The notes: generated from the letters alone by a model not told the origin. DNA of 64,000 nt from Trichocoleus sp. FACHB-46 (GCF_014695385.1 NZ_JACJOD010000024.1:62001-126000), one strand, 5' to 3'. Positions 53,095 through 61,929 are shown, counted from the stretch's first letter. Program-made: numbers and translations.

Positions 53095-53376
53095 ATGTTG
53101 CCTTTGGTGTTGTCTCACGAACTGGTCCACCCCTTTAAGTTTTTGTATGACCATGAGATTCGCGAAGGGATGTGTTCTGGCAAAGAGCTGTACTGCCTCT
53201 GGAGAAGGTTTCCTGCTGATAGCAGACAAGAAGCGTTTGCCCTAGCAATGGACTTGGCCGAGCAAGACAGTCAAGTATGTATTACCTGTATGAGAGTGGA
53301 GTACAAGATCTGGGTCAGCTTGAGAACCTTACCTTCAGATTTTGCTGCTGCTCGACCCATATCAGCAGTTGCTTGA
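53095..53376 (+). CDS. Small conserved unknown protein, paralogue of 6211-6531 product
   Basis: 93 aa. Same length core as the 6211 protein and the same motif order (MLPLV, ELVHPFKF, REGM, KELYCLW, CITCMRVEYKIWVSLRTL). It has five Cys, most of them absent from the paralogue, so a redox or metal role is possible in this copy only. The locus precedes ccmP by 181 bp on the same strand. Confidence 0.72.
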   Translation: MLPLVLSHELVHPFKFLYDHEIREGMCSGKELYCLWRRFPADSRQEAFALAMDLAEQDSQVCITCMRVEYKIWVSLRTLPSDFAAARPISAVA

Positions 53377-53557
53377 ACTGTGAGTTGTGATTGCTGCTCG
53401 AATAACTGGGTTGAGAGTGGTGGTACCTCAAGCGTGCATGAGGGATCTTTCTAACCCTCATGGCAAGTCATCTCTGCGGAACCATAGCCGGATGGCACAA
53501 TAGCTGAGATACTTTTACCCGTACACTGAGCAAATTGGTCTGTACTGAGTTTTAACC

Positions 53558-54199
53558 TTGGGCATAGAACTACGCAGCTACGTTTATCTGGACAATATTC
53601 AACCGCAGCATGCGGCATTTTTGGGAACCGTGGTGCCTGGTTTTTTGCCACTCCCAGGTGATACTTCGCTCTGGGTTGAAATTTCCCCCGGCATTGAAAT
53701 CAACCGGATCACAGATGTTGCCCTCAAAGCCACCTCGGTGCGACCAGGCTTGCAAATCGTTGAGCGTCTGTACGGCCTGCTAGAAGTGCATTCCCGTAAC
53801 CAAGGGGATACCCGGACTGCTGGGATGGCAATTCTGGAAGCATTGGGAGCGAAAGAGCGCGATCGCCTGAAGCCCCGGGTGGTTTCTAGCCAAATTATCC
53901 GCAACATTGATGCGCACCAAACTCAGTTAATCAACCGCTTTCGGCGTGGCAATCTGATTTTGGCAGGCCAAACCCTTTATGTTTTGGAAGTTGAACCTGC
54001 GGGATATGCGGCTCTGGCTGCGAATGAAGCTGAAAAGGCAGCCGGGATTAGACTGCTAGAGGTGCAAGCCTTTGGTAGCTTTGGGCGGCTGTATTTAGGC
54101 GGAGACGAGCAAGACATTCTCGCTGGCTCCAGTGCCGCTCTCGCAGCCATTGAAAGCGTGACTGGGCGTGAAAACCCCACTGATCGAGGCAAGGAATAA
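53558..54199 (+). CDS. ccmP: Carboxysome shell protein CcmP (tandem BMC domains)
   Basis: 213 aa, the length of known CcmP. It uses a TTG start: no ATG lies at the conserved N-terminus, and the residues from there ([20 protein letters not shown]) match the known start of CcmP. The first BMC module ([20 protein letters not shown]) and the second ([35 protein letters not shown]) form a tandem-domain shell protein that makes double-layered pseudohexamers with a gated central pore. It belongs to the beta-carboxysome shell and is typically encoded away from the main ccm operon, as here. A pentapeptide gene follows 12 bp downstream, so it is probably cotranscribed. Confidence 0.95.
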   Translation: MGIELRSYVYLDNIQPQHAAFLGTVVPGFLPLPGDTSLWVEISPGIEINRITDVALKATSVRPGLQIVERLYGLLEVHSRNQGDTRTAGMAILEALGAKERDRLKPRVVSSQIIRNIDAHQTQLINRFRRGNLILAGQTLYVLEVEPAGYAALAANEAEKAAGIRLLEVQAFGSFGRLYLGGDEQDILAGSSAALAAIESVTGRENPTDRGKE

Positions 54200-54211
54200 A
54201 GGAAGCACTCA

Positions 54212-55063
54212 ATGGCAAATCCAGAACATTTGGCGCTATTGAAAATGGGTGCTGTGCGATGGCTGGAGTGGAGAACTCACAATGGTGCTGTAGAACCAGA
54301 TTTGAGCGAAGCAGACCTGAGCGGCATTAATCTCCGAGGCGCAGATTTGCAAGGAGTCAATCTCAAGCGGGTAGACCTCAGCCATACGAAGTTGATTGCT
54401 GCCAATCTCAGCAACGCCATTCTCAACAACGCTAATCTTCAAGCGGCTGACTTGGTAGAAGTTTATTTGTGCAACGCCGAGTTGGTTGACGCTAGCCTGA
54501 TGCAGGCAGATTTGCGCGATGCCAACCTCAGCGGAGCCAACTTGATCGGCACGGATTTGCGGGGCACCAATTTTAAGCGGGCTGACCTGAGTGGAGCTAA
54601 CTTGATTGGCACCGATTTACGCGAAGCCAATCTCCGAGGCGCAGACCTCAGTGAAGCTCGTTTGAGCCGCGCCAACTTGAGCGAAGCCAACCTGATGGCG
54701 GTTAATCTAAGTCAAGCAGACCTTAGCAATGCCACTCTCTATAACGCGGAGCTGCTTACTGCTCATCTTTACCAAGCTAACCTCACCAAGGCCAACTTAA
54801 TCCAGGCGCATCTGGGGCGGGCGTATGCTTCTAGAGCTAACTTGAGCGAAGCGGATTTATCTAAAGCCGATTGCAGTTGGGCCAATCTTAGCAAGGCCAA
54901 TTTGCAAGGGGCTAATCTCAGTTACGCCTATCTGCGGGGCGTTAACTTGAGTGGGGCTAATCTGCAAGGAGCCAATTTGCAAGGAGCTGAGCTGGGCTGG
55001 GCCAACCTGCACAAAGCCAATTTGCAAGGAGCCACCCTCCCTGATGGTTCTATCCATCGTTAA
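54212..55063 (+). CDS. Pentapeptide-repeat protein linked to ccmP
   Basis: 283 aa. The short N-terminal cap (ALLKMGAVRWLEWRTHNGAV) is followed by A(D/N)Lxx repeats from about residue 31 to 275 (e.g. ANLSGANLIGTDLRGTNFKR), a long right-handed beta-helix of roughly twelve coils. Cytoplasmic, no signal peptide. It starts 12 bp after the ccmP stop, so translation coupling is likely. A structural or protein-binding role beside the carboxysome shell is a guess from position; pentapeptide proteins are too widespread to assign by sequence alone. Confidence 0.88.
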   Translation: MANPEHLALLKMGAVRWLEWRTHNGAVEPDLSEADLSGINLRGADLQGVNLKRVDLSHTKLIAANLSNAILNNANLQAADLVEVYLCNAELVDASLMQADLRDANLSGANLIGTDLRGTNFKRADLSGANLIGTDLREANLRGADLSEARLSRANLSEANLMAVNLSQADLSNATLYNAELLTAHLYQANLTKANLIQAHLGRAYASRANLSEADLSKADCSWANLSKANLQGANLSYAYLRGVNLSGANLQGANLQGAELGWANLHKANLQGATLPDGSIHR

Positions 55064-55069
55064 GTAGGG

Positions 55070-55096
55070 GTAGGGGCGAACGGCTGTTGGCCCTAC
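55070..55096. repeat. Palindromic repeat related to 1956-1988
   Basis: GTAGGGGCGAACGGCTGTTG with closing GCCCTAC, a hairpin with GTAGGG / CCCTAC outer stem and AAC / GTT inner pairs. It shares GGGCGAA and the G-C-rich centre with the 1.96 kb element. It lies just after the pentapeptide gene stop. Confidence 0.5.
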
Positions 55097-55125
55097 AGGT
55101 GGAACACAAAAGTTTTAATTCACAA

Positions 55126-55908
55126 TCATGATTTGGCGATCGCCCGGCGTTGGAGTTTTAGTTCCACGCGATCGCCGGGTTTTGGCTCTAATAGTTGGGT
55201 TGAGAGTTTGCTAGCCGCTAGTTGAGTGCGTAGTGTATCCGTGCTACCCATTGTTTGAATAATCGCCATCAGCACTCCCTCAAACGTGACATCTCCTCCA
55301 GCGGCGGTCGGTAGCATCACTTGAGGTTGCACCATCTCCGCCAGTTCCAAAGCGCTGTTTTTCCCTTGAATGATTGGTCCTAATACAGGCACTTTCATAT
55401 CAATGACTGGGGTGATCACTACATCCACAGGTGCCATCTCTTTCAGAACGGGGGCATGATAGCCGTGAGGCTCGTAATAAAGAGTGAGTTCAGAGGCAAG
55501 TTCTTTCAAGAAATAGGCGTTTTCAGTGACGAAGGGACCAATTGGTGATCCGGGTAGGGCTTGAATAGTGACTTGATTGTCTAGATTAAAGCTTTCTCCA
55601 TGTGCCAGAGTCGTTACTTGGTGGTAGCCCAACTCGCGCACCACTTTAGCAGCGCTGGGGGAAGCAACAACCGGAATCGAGCGATCGAGTTGTTTAAGTG
55701 TAGGCGGATGCGTATGGTCTTCTAACCCTTGAGACAGCAAAATCAAGTCGATGCGATCGGGAATTGGCCGCTCTTGGGGACGGCTGCCCTTAAACAGCCA
55801 GTTGATGTTACCGAAAACTAGCGGCCCGACTAACCAGGGGTCTAGCAGAATCCGCTTGCCTCCCATTTCAATCAGCCAAGAGTTGCTGTCTAGCCAGGTC
55901 AGGTACAT
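55126..55908 (-). CDS. Metallo-beta-lactamase-fold protein with altered metal motif
   Basis: 260 aa. UlaG/YtnP-like MBL fold: YLTWLDSNSWLIEMGGKRIL and LLDPWLVGPLVFG at the start, then the loop where the family carries HxHxDH reads LLSQGLEDHTHPPTLKQLD, so the first two His are Gln and Leu while Asp-His remain. Later strands include ITPVIDMKVPVLG. The second metal may be missing or replaced. A function in lactone, RNA or ligand hydrolysis cannot be told. It is leftward and convergent with the pentapeptide gene. Confidence 0.85.
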   Translation of the reverse strand: MYLTWLDSNSWLIEMGGKRILLDPWLVGPLVFGNINWLFKGSRPQERPIPDRIDLILLSQGLEDHTHPPTLKQLDRSIPVVASPSAAKVVRELGYHQVTTLAHGESFNLDNQVTIQALPGSPIGPFVTENAYFLKELASELTLYYEPHGYHAPVLKEMAPVDVVITPVIDMKVPVLGPIIQGKNSALELAEMVQPQVMLPTAAGGDVTFEGVLMAIIQTMGSTDTLRTQLAASKLSTQLLEPKPGDRVELKLQRRAIAKS

Positions 55909-56147
55909 ATTTGCTCGCGTCTCGCTTCCTGCTTTTATTTTACGCAGTTGTTACTGTTTACTCACACCGTGGCGATCGCAGTACTACCAATCGCTTGCTA
56001 GCATTGCCTCTGAAGCTTTTCTGTATTTTGAATCACTAAAAGTTTTTCTAGTCAGTTGCCCCCTATGAGGGGTTCAGATCCAGGCAATCCCTGCGATTTT
56101 GGTTTGTATGTAGATTGATCTCAGTTTTGCCCTGTTGTTGAATCACC

Positions 56148-56363
56148 ATGAGTTCTCCCGGACGCTTTGAAGAATTGATTGAAGCACGCGCCAAGACGCT
56201 TGATGATATCCGAGTCACCATTGAGCGCATTCACTACTTAATTGGTCTAATCGCAAAACAGATCGAATTAGAGCAGCAGTGGTCGAACGCTAATCCTGAC
56301 TCCGGGCCCACAAAGAGCGAGGAGGTAAGTTTATCAGTTATCGAAGATTGGCGGCTTAGGTAG
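56148..56363 (+). CDS. Small helical protein, unknown
   Basis: 71 aa. FEELIEARAKTLDDIRVTIE and the following segment ERIHYLIGLIAKQIELEQQW form amphipathic helices, and the tail is polar. It could be a small dimerising protein. No family was recognised. The next frame downstream (56364-56510) continues with coding-like but start-less residues (IAQLIQACSTSAELDDMGLW), so the gene may once have been longer. Confidence 0.5.
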   Translation: MSSPGRFEELIEARAKTLDDIRVTIERIHYLIGLIAKQIELEQQWSNANPDSGPTKSEEVSLSVIEDWRLR

Positions 56364-56577
56364 AAGCGATCGCTCAACTGATTCAAGCTTGTTCAACTTC
56401 AGCAGAGCTGGATGATATGGGGCTATGGCTCTATCAAGAGCTAAAAAATTTAAATATGACGAGTGGAACCGTCAGTACTTGCGCGAAACTTGGTCGCAAC
56501 GGCGAGCTGCACTCCTGACTGCGGCGCAACCAATCCGTCAGCCCCTCCTATTGGGGAGTCTAACGGCGTAAATCTGG

Positions 56578-57129
56578 TTAATCCGCGATCGCCCAACGCA
56601 AATAGGGTTGTCCCTTCACCACATTCTGATAGGTGATTTCGCTCAGAGGTCTCCCCTTTAAAACATCTAGATCGAAGCGGAAGTAGGCGTTGCCAAATTG
56701 CAACCAAATATTGTACTCAGGCGCATTGGGAGCGACGACCCAGCCGACACAAGAAGCGTAGGTTTTCTGCAAAGGCGCACCATAGATCACCACGCGATCG
56801 CGCACATCCATAAACTTGGCAGGCGCTGAGGCGATCGCCGACATATTCATGATCACGGTGTTTTCGGCTCCGCCTTCGTAGTAGCGCGAGGCAGTCCAGA
56901 GACGAATAGTAGAAGGACAATTCCCGGAAGACCGATGCACTGGCAACGTAGTGTTGGGTGGCCCGGAGAGAATTTCTGGCACCTTGACTGGAGTCGTTCG
57001 GACGGCAGCGGATTGGGTGGTAGATGGGCTATTGGGTTGAGCGATCGCAGGGGCATCAGTGGTTAGGAGCGCTGACAGCAGCCCCACAGCGGTTGAAGTT
57101 GTGGTTAAAGCTGACCAAAAGTTTGTCAT
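56578..57129 (-). CDS. Exported protein, unknown
   Basis: 183 aa from the ATG at 57129; upstream in-frame residues look non-coding. Signal peptide at TSTAVGLLSALLTTDAPAIA (cleavage after AIA). The mature protein starts with a Ser/Thr/Pro-rich stretch, then a globular domain with two Cys (SSGNCPSTIRLWTASRYYEG, KTYASCVGWVVAPNAPEYNI), which could form a disulfide in the periplasm, and ends with a beta-rich part (WLQFGNAYFRFDLDVLKGRP). No family was recognised. It is leftward, after the stress-like 57.2 kb gene. Confidence 0.65.
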   Translation of the reverse strand: MTNFWSALTTTSTAVGLLSALLTTDAPAIAQPNSPSTTQSAAVRTTPVKVPEILSGPPNTTLPVHRSSGNCPSTIRLWTASRYYEGGAENTVIMNMSAIASAPAKFMDVRDRVVIYGAPLQKTYASCVGWVVAPNAPEYNIWLQFGNAYFRFDLDVLKGRPLSEITYQNVVKGQPYLRWAIAD

Positions 57130-57227
57130 ACAGAAAAGTTGGGGGTGAGGAGCTGTGCATGGCTCCAAGAGCTTCACCCCCCATTTCTTAAGCTGTAGGC
57201 CAGTCTTTGATTTGTCTTACTTGTAGT

Positions 57228-57740
57228 TTAGGCCGCTGTGAGTTCGGCGTAACCTTGCAGGTTCTCCGGTTCAAACTGACGCAGCACATGAGTTGCTTGG
57301 TGAGTCAGTTCTTCCGACCCTTGCACCACCACTAAGTATTTCCCCGCATTGAGGCGATTGCGGTAGGGCAACGCATCTCCACTGCCCACAGATAAACCCA
57401 CGCCCCCACCAACCAAGAAAGCCCCCAAAGCCGCAGAAGCAGCTCCCAGAAGCCCGCCAATAATATGGTTGCCAACGGCAGCGATCGGCAAGATAGCAAT
57501 TCCGGTTAGATAGTTGAAGGCGTAACCCGCCACAAAGCCAAAAGGAATTAACCAGACAGCTAAGCTTGTTGCACCTTTTTTTGCTTGGCTGTTGGGGTCA
57601 ATCAAGCCGTATTCATCTGCACTTTTGTAACCCCTACCCAGAATATCTACCTGACTAAGAGGTAGACCTGATTTTTCTAAGGCTGTGTAAGCCGCCTCTG
57701 CCTGGTTCCGATCGGGTAAAACCGCCACTAGATAATTCAT
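57228..57740 (-). CDS. General-stress-type membrane protein with glycine zipper
   Basis: 170 aa from the ATG at 57740, which begins the conserved NYLVAVLPDRNQAEAAYTAL. The N-terminal alpha/beta half resembles the GSP17M-type domain (KSGLPLSQVDILGRGYKS). The middle is a hydrophobic Gly/Ala-rich pair of helices (WLIPFGFVAGYAFNYLTGIA, GGLLGAASAALGAFLVGGGV), a membrane or pore-like segment. The end is a small soluble domain (AGKYLVVVQGSEELTHQATH). Similar proteins are induced by stress in other bacteria; the role here is inferred. Confidence 0.78.
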   Translation of the reverse strand: MNYLVAVLPDRNQAEAAYTALEKSGLPLSQVDILGRGYKSADEYGLIDPNSQAKKGATSLAVWLIPFGFVAGYAFNYLTGIAILPIAAVGNHIIGGLLGAASAALGAFLVGGGVGLSVGSGDALPYRNRLNAGKYLVVVQGSEELTHQATHVLRQFEPENLQGYAELTAA

Positions 57741-57835
57741 ACAATGTCTCACTTTCCCGCGCATCCTTTACCTTGAATGGTAAGTAGGTGAGTGAGATCA
57801 GCTTCAGTCTGCGGGGAGAAATAGTCGTGGCTTCG

Positions 57836-58882
57836 CTAATGATTGGGTGTGACGGTGACAACTTGCGTATCTGGAGCGATCGCTACCTGAGCTAAACCAA
57901 ATTGCTCAATCACCCAAGCGTTGGTCGTGAGGTGCAAGCTCACCTCTGCGACTCGGTATTGGCTCAGCTCCGTAGCGAGAGCAGCAGGCAACAACAACTG
58001 ATCCGCCAAATGCACATCTATCGGCGCATCTGTAGCCTGAAATGCCAGGAACTCCTGTACGGCCATTTCTGCGACTTTTTCCGCCGCTAAACCGACTTTG
58101 CCGATGGCACTAAACCCAGCCCGAATATGTTGGTATTCTGCGGTGAGAAACATCCCTGCCCCAGGTGCAATCCCTTTTGCCCGCAGGGGTTGCACATCGG
58201 ATTGCAGTTGCGCTTGCTGTAACAGGTTATAAGCTCGGCTCGCCATCCGCTGAGGGATATGGGCAGGCAACTCTGTCACCACAGCCAATCCTTGCACCTG
58301 CTTCAGCTTGCCCCGCTCTAGCACTTCAATGCCTTGCAACGGTGTTTGGCTCCCTGTAATCTCTAGAGCGACCTCGCCGTTTCCCTGGGGATACCAACCC
58401 CAAGCTTGCAGTTGCATTTGTGCCTGTACCCCCATCTGCTGCACCGTCGGCAGATACACCTGTTCGATGTAGGTAATGGGTGGACTCCAAGCCACATGAG
58501 TCCCACCCCGGAGCATGACATGAGAATCACCTGGACTGAGGGCTAAAGGCAGCAGAATCGTTTGCAAAATCAGCGCGATCGCTCCAGCCGAGCCTGCCCC
58601 TGTCGTTTCTGCCACATCAAATTTGTATTGTCCTGGTTGCGGCGACGCCGTGGGCCGAAATTCTAGGGTAGTGGAGCCGACCGCATCTCCTACTAGCTCC
58701 GCTCGACATATCTCGGCAGCAGCTCGGACAGCCGTGAGGTGCTGAATCGCTAATCCTGGTTTCTTGCGTCCTGCTCGGATGCGATCGATCCGAATCGGTT
58801 GCCCTGTGATTGCTGCCAAACTCAAGCTGGTGCGGAGAATCTGGCCGCCCCCTTCACCATAGGAACCATCAATTTGCAACAT
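57836..58882 (-). CDS. rtcA: RNA 3'-terminal phosphate cyclase
   Basis: 348 aa from the ATG at 58882. It makes the 2',3'-cyclic phosphate at RNA 3' ends with ATP. LQIDGSYGEGGGQILRTSLS starts the fold. RAGRKKPGLAIQHLTAVRAA and the conserved LRGGTHVAWSPPITYIEQVY follow, with the catalytic-His region VHLADQLLLPAAL near the C-terminus. The length and order match archaeal/bacterial RtcA. It is downstream of the DUF99 gene on the same strand with a 44-bp gap, so the two likely share a transcript. RtcB is not in the window. Confidence 0.93.
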   Translation of the reverse strand: MLQIDGSYGEGGGQILRTSLSLAAITGQPIRIDRIRAGRKKPGLAIQHLTAVRAAAEICRAELVGDAVGSTTLEFRPTASPQPGQYKFDVAETTGAGSAGAIALILQTILLPLALSPGDSHVMLRGGTHVAWSPPITYIEQVYLPTVQQMGVQAQMQLQAWGWYPQGNGEVALEITGSQTPLQGIEVLERGKLKQVQGLAVVTELPAHIPQRMASRAYNLLQQAQLQSDVQPLRAKGIAPGAGMFLTAEYQHIRAGFSAIGKVGLAAEKVAEMAVQEFLAFQATDAPIDVHLADQLLLPAALATELSQYRVAEVSLHLTTNAWVIEQFGLAQVAIAPDTQVVTVTPNH

Positions 58883-58926
58883 AGCCCTACCCAACAGTTG
58901 CTTTTTTCTCTCTCAGGTTTACCGCA

Positions 58927-59511
58927 CTATGCTTGTCGCCCACTCTCCCCTTTGACTACTGCTGCGGTAATCAGGTGAGCAATTCGCAGCGCTTCTGGCA
59001 CATGACCGCGATCGCTCAGACGAGGGAGAGCTTGAGCAATCAATTCTGGCGGTGCTCCGCAGACTTGAAAGTAAAAAGGCGATCGCGCATAAATACAACC
59101 CGCTTTTTGCATCATTTCCAAGCGGCGATCTGCTTCTGGTAAGCGCTGCATTGCGTGTTTGACTGCCAGCAAGTCAGGCTGCCGTCGCATCACGGCCACA
59201 CAAGGTTTGCCGAGTCGTTCTGCCAGCACAGGGAGATCAATCACGTTGAAGCCGCCCAAGGAGATGCCATCGAGCAACACCAAATGCAGTTGTGGCAAAA
59301 ACTTTCGTCCGATCAGCAACCGACAAAGCTCCTCGGTGGCATCCCAGCCATCCGGTTGAATCTCACCCCAAACCATGCCTTCAAACCGAGTTCCCGCACA
59401 AACGACTCCCGCGACTGGCACCGGAGCAGGCGATCGCCGCACAAAAGGCGCATCATCAAACCCAATCACCCGAATCGTCCGATTATTTCGCAGCAAGCCT
59501 TCTAAATCCAT
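58927..59511 (-). CDS. DUF99 (endonuclease V-like) family protein
   Basis: 194 aa. NRTIRVIGFDDAPFVRRSPA, then VAGVVCAGTRFEGMVWGEIQ, LHLVLLDGISLGGFNVIDLP and a basic C-terminal half. This is the DUF99 fold, remotely related to endonuclease V and best known from archaea. Acidic residues (IGFDDAPF, LLDG) sit where a metal site would be. Function is not established. It precedes rtcA, so a joint RNA-end or nucleic-acid repair step is plausible by context only. Confidence 0.88.
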   Translation of the reverse strand: MDLEGLLRNNRTIRVIGFDDAPFVRRSPAPVPVAGVVCAGTRFEGMVWGEIQPDGWDATEELCRLLIGRKFLPQLHLVLLDGISLGGFNVIDLPVLAERLGKPCVAVMRRQPDLLAVKHAMQRLPEADRRLEMMQKAGCIYARSPFYFQVCGAPPELIAQALPRLSDRGHVPEALRIAHLITAAVVKGESGRQA

Positions 59512-59618
59512 GCAGTCCCGCTACAATCCCAAGTCTCAATCTTCTCATCTCCAAGACTGATGAAGTGATTTTAAGCCTATGCGACTATGCAAGAAATTTG
59601 CTCAAAAGGGAAACCGCA

Positions 59619-60287
59619 GTGGCGCTTAAAGGTGTAATTCTGGATGTAGATGGAACACTAGTGTTGAGCAACGATGCTCATGCTCAAGCCTGGGTGGAAG
59701 CCTTTGCTGCTTTTGGCTATGAAGTTCCTTTCGAGAACGTGCGGCCCTTAATTGGTATGGGTGGTGATCAGATCATTCCACAAATGGTGTCAGATCTAAA
59801 TAACAAAGAAGGGGTAGGAAAAGAAATTAGCACTCGTCGTAAAGAGCTGATTCTCAACAAATTTGGCAATGAATTAGATTCCGCCAATGGTAGCCGAGAC
59901 CTGGTTTTGAAGATGCAGGAACAAGGCTTACACCTGATTATTGCGACTTCCGCTACTAAGGAAGAACTGAAAATTCTACTAAAAGTCGCTCAAGTAGATG
60001 ATCTGCTCCATGAAGCCACTGCCTCTGGGGATGCCGAACATTCCAAACCTGCGCCAGATATTGTGGAAGCGGCTCTAGCTAAAAGCCAAATGACCCCCGA
60101 AGAAGTCGTGATGATAGGCGATACGCCTTATGACATTGAGGCCGCAGGCAAAGCGGGAGTTGGAGTGATTGCAGTGCGTTCTGGTGGCTTCCCAGATGAG
60201 CAACTGGCGGATGCGATCGCCATCTACAACGATCCAGCAGATCTCCTAGCTCACTATGACAATTCTCCTTTAGCTCAGGCAGCATAG
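59619..60287 (+). CDS. HAD-superfamily phosphatase/phosphoglucomutase-like
   Basis: 222 aa using a GTG start at 59619 (Met-Ala-Leu-Lys), since no ATG lies in frame before the conserved GVILDVDGTLVLSN. Motif I DVDGT, motif II region LIIATSATKEEL, motif III KPAPDIVEAALAKS, motif IV VVMIGDTPYDIEAA. The helical cap (HAQAWVEAFAAFGYEVPFEN) is of the subclass I, Gph/beta-phosphoglucomutase type. The substrate is unknown; a sugar phosphate is likely. It is divergent from DUF99. Confidence 0.9.
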   Translation: MALKGVILDVDGTLVLSNDAHAQAWVEAFAAFGYEVPFENVRPLIGMGGDQIIPQMVSDLNNKEGVGKEISTRRKELILNKFGNELDSANGSRDLVLKMQEQGLHLIIATSATKEELKILLKVAQVDDLLHEATASGDAEHSKPAPDIVEAALAKSQMTPEEVVMIGDTPYDIEAAGKAGVGVIAVRSGGFPDEQLADAIAIYNDPADLLAHYDNSPLAQAA

Positions 60288-60323
60288 CCAGAGTAGTTTG
60301 AGGCAGCGGGCAATGGTGGAGCA

Positions 60324-60833
60324 ATGGAGCAAGCCATAAAGTCAGGGACGCAAGTAGGAGTGATTGCGGATACTCACGGGCTTTTGCGTCCTGAAGCGAT
60401 CGCTGCCTTAAGGGGTTCTGATCTGATTCTGCACGCAGGAGACATTGGCAAGCCAGAGGTATTGGCAGGATTGCAAGCCATTCCTACTCCTGCGTCAGGG
60501 CAATCTCCCATGCCTGTCATTGCTATCCGAGGCAACAATGACAAAGCTAGTTGGGCGGAGGCGATTCCAGAGCAGGAGAGCATCAAAATTGCAGACATCT
60601 CCATCCACATGCTGCATATCCTCCAAGAGCTCAAGTTTGCTCCCCAAGCGGCTGGATTTCAAGTTGTGATTAGCGGACATTCCCACAAACCGTTGATAGA
60701 AGAACGGGGAGGTGTCTTGTATGTGAATCCAGGGAGCGCAGGGCCGAAGCGCTTTAAGTTGCCGATGTCAGTGGCCCGCCTATCCATCACAGGGGCGAAG
60801 GTACAAGCAGAAATCGTCCCATTGGCTGTGTAA
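60324..60833 (+). CDS. YfcE-like metallophosphoesterase
   Basis: 169 aa. Metal-site motifs in order: GVIADTHGLLRPEAIAAL (Asp-x-His), LILHAGDIGKPEVLAGL (GD), AIRGNNDKA (GNND), LHILQELKF, ISGHSHKPLI (GHxH) and YVNPGSAGPKRF. Small phosphodiesterase of the MJ0936/YfcE type with a two-metal centre. Cytoplasmic. It follows the HAD gene by 36 bp, so the pair may act on related phosphorylated metabolites. Confidence 0.93.
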   Translation: MEQAIKSGTQVGVIADTHGLLRPEAIAALRGSDLILHAGDIGKPEVLAGLQAIPTPASGQSPMPVIAIRGNNDKASWAEAIPEQESIKIADISIHMLHILQELKFAPQAAGFQVVISGHSHKPLIEERGGVLYVNPGSAGPKRFKLPMSVARLSITGAKVQAEIVPLAV

Positions 60834-60990
60834 GTGGCTTTTTCAAGCATCCGGGCGATCGCCTGTTTAGGCTGGTATCAAGGGCGATCGCTGATTGGGT
60901 TCTCACTCAACCGAATAAATTGCTAAAGAAAGCAGGGTTGCTGCGGCATAGCCAGTTTAATAAGGACAGGATGATCTGGAGGTTCACTTC

Positions 60991-61929
60991 ATGGCAACTC
61001 CTGTGCATAACACCGCTAGCAATAGTTTTTGGCCGAGCCTGCCAGTGACGGCATGGCAAGATACCTATGCAACTCTGCATCTGTGGACTCAAATTGTCGG
61101 CAAGATTCGGCTCGCCCTGGCCCCTAAGCTGAATCATTGGTGGCATTCCACGCTGTATGTCACGCCCAGAGGCTTGACGACCTCTGCTATTCCTTACCAA
61201 ACCCGTCTCTTTCAGATTGATTTTGACTTCCTCGATCACAACTTACGCATTGAAACGAGTGATCGCGCTACCAGAAATATCCCTCTCGTTTCTCGTTCTG
61301 TAGCAGATTTTCACCAAGAGATCATTGGCACCTTGCGTGAACTGGGGATTGCAGTCCAAATATGGACTATGCCGCAAGAAATCGCTGATCCCATCCGCTT
61401 TGAGCAAGACCATCAACATGCTACCTATGATCCAGAGTATGCTCAGCGACTTTGGCAGATTCTGGTGCAAACACACCGGGTCATGACTGTATTTCGCTCC
61501 CGCTTTATTGGTAAAGCGAGTCCGGTACATTTCTTTTGGGGCAGCTTTGACCTAGCAGTAACCCGCTTCTCGGGTCGTCTTGCCCCAGAACATCCTGGTG
61601 GCGTTCCCCACATGGCCGATTGGGTAACCAGAGAAGCTTACTCGCATGAAGTGAGCAGTTGTGGCTTCTGGCCCGGAGGCGGCACCGTGGCGGAGCCGAT
61701 CTTCTACGCTTACGCCTATCCTGGTCCTGAAGGGTTTCGAGATTATGTGATTCAACCTGCGGAAGCCTTCTACAGCCCCGATCTCCAAGAATTTGTTTTG
61801 CCCTACGCAGCTCTACAACAGGCAACCGATCCAGATGCCATGCTCCTTGCCTTCTTTCAAACCACTTATGAAGCTGCTGCCGACTTAGCTCATTGGGATC
61901 GAGCTGCGTTAGAGCCTACCAACCAGTAA
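60991..61929 (+). CDS. DUF5996 family protein
   Basis: 312 aa. Characteristic segments: AWQDTYATLHLWTQIVGKIR, LAPKLNHWWHSTLYVTPRGL, QIDFDFLDHNLRIETSDRAT, PVHFFWGSFDLAVTRFSGRL, and a Tyr-rich C-terminus (YAYAYPGPEGF). This is the DUF5996 pattern, widespread in bacteria and of unknown function. No signal peptide. It ends 7 bp before the DHFR-family gene, consistent with an operon. Confidence 0.9.
   Translation: MATPVHNTASNSFWPSLPVTAWQDTYATLHLWTQIVGKIRLALAPKLNHWWHSTLYVTPRGLTTSAIPYQTRLFQIDFDFLDHNLRIETSDRATRNIPLVSRSVADFHQEIIGTLRELGIAVQIWTMPQEIADPIRFEQDHQHATYDPEYAQRLWQILVQTHRVMTVFRSRFIGKASPVHFFWGSFDLAVTRFSGRLAPEHPGGVPHMADWVTREAYSHEVSSCGFWPGGGTVAEPIFYAYAYPGPEGFRDYVIQPAEAFYSPDLQEFVLPYAALQQATDPDAMLLAFFQTTYEAAADLAHWDRAALEPTNQ

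Noticed and set aside
53095-54199. 53095 protein as a carboxysome component
   Set aside because: It shares the strand with ccmP but is 181 bp away, and its closest relative in the window (6211) is far from any carboxysome gene.
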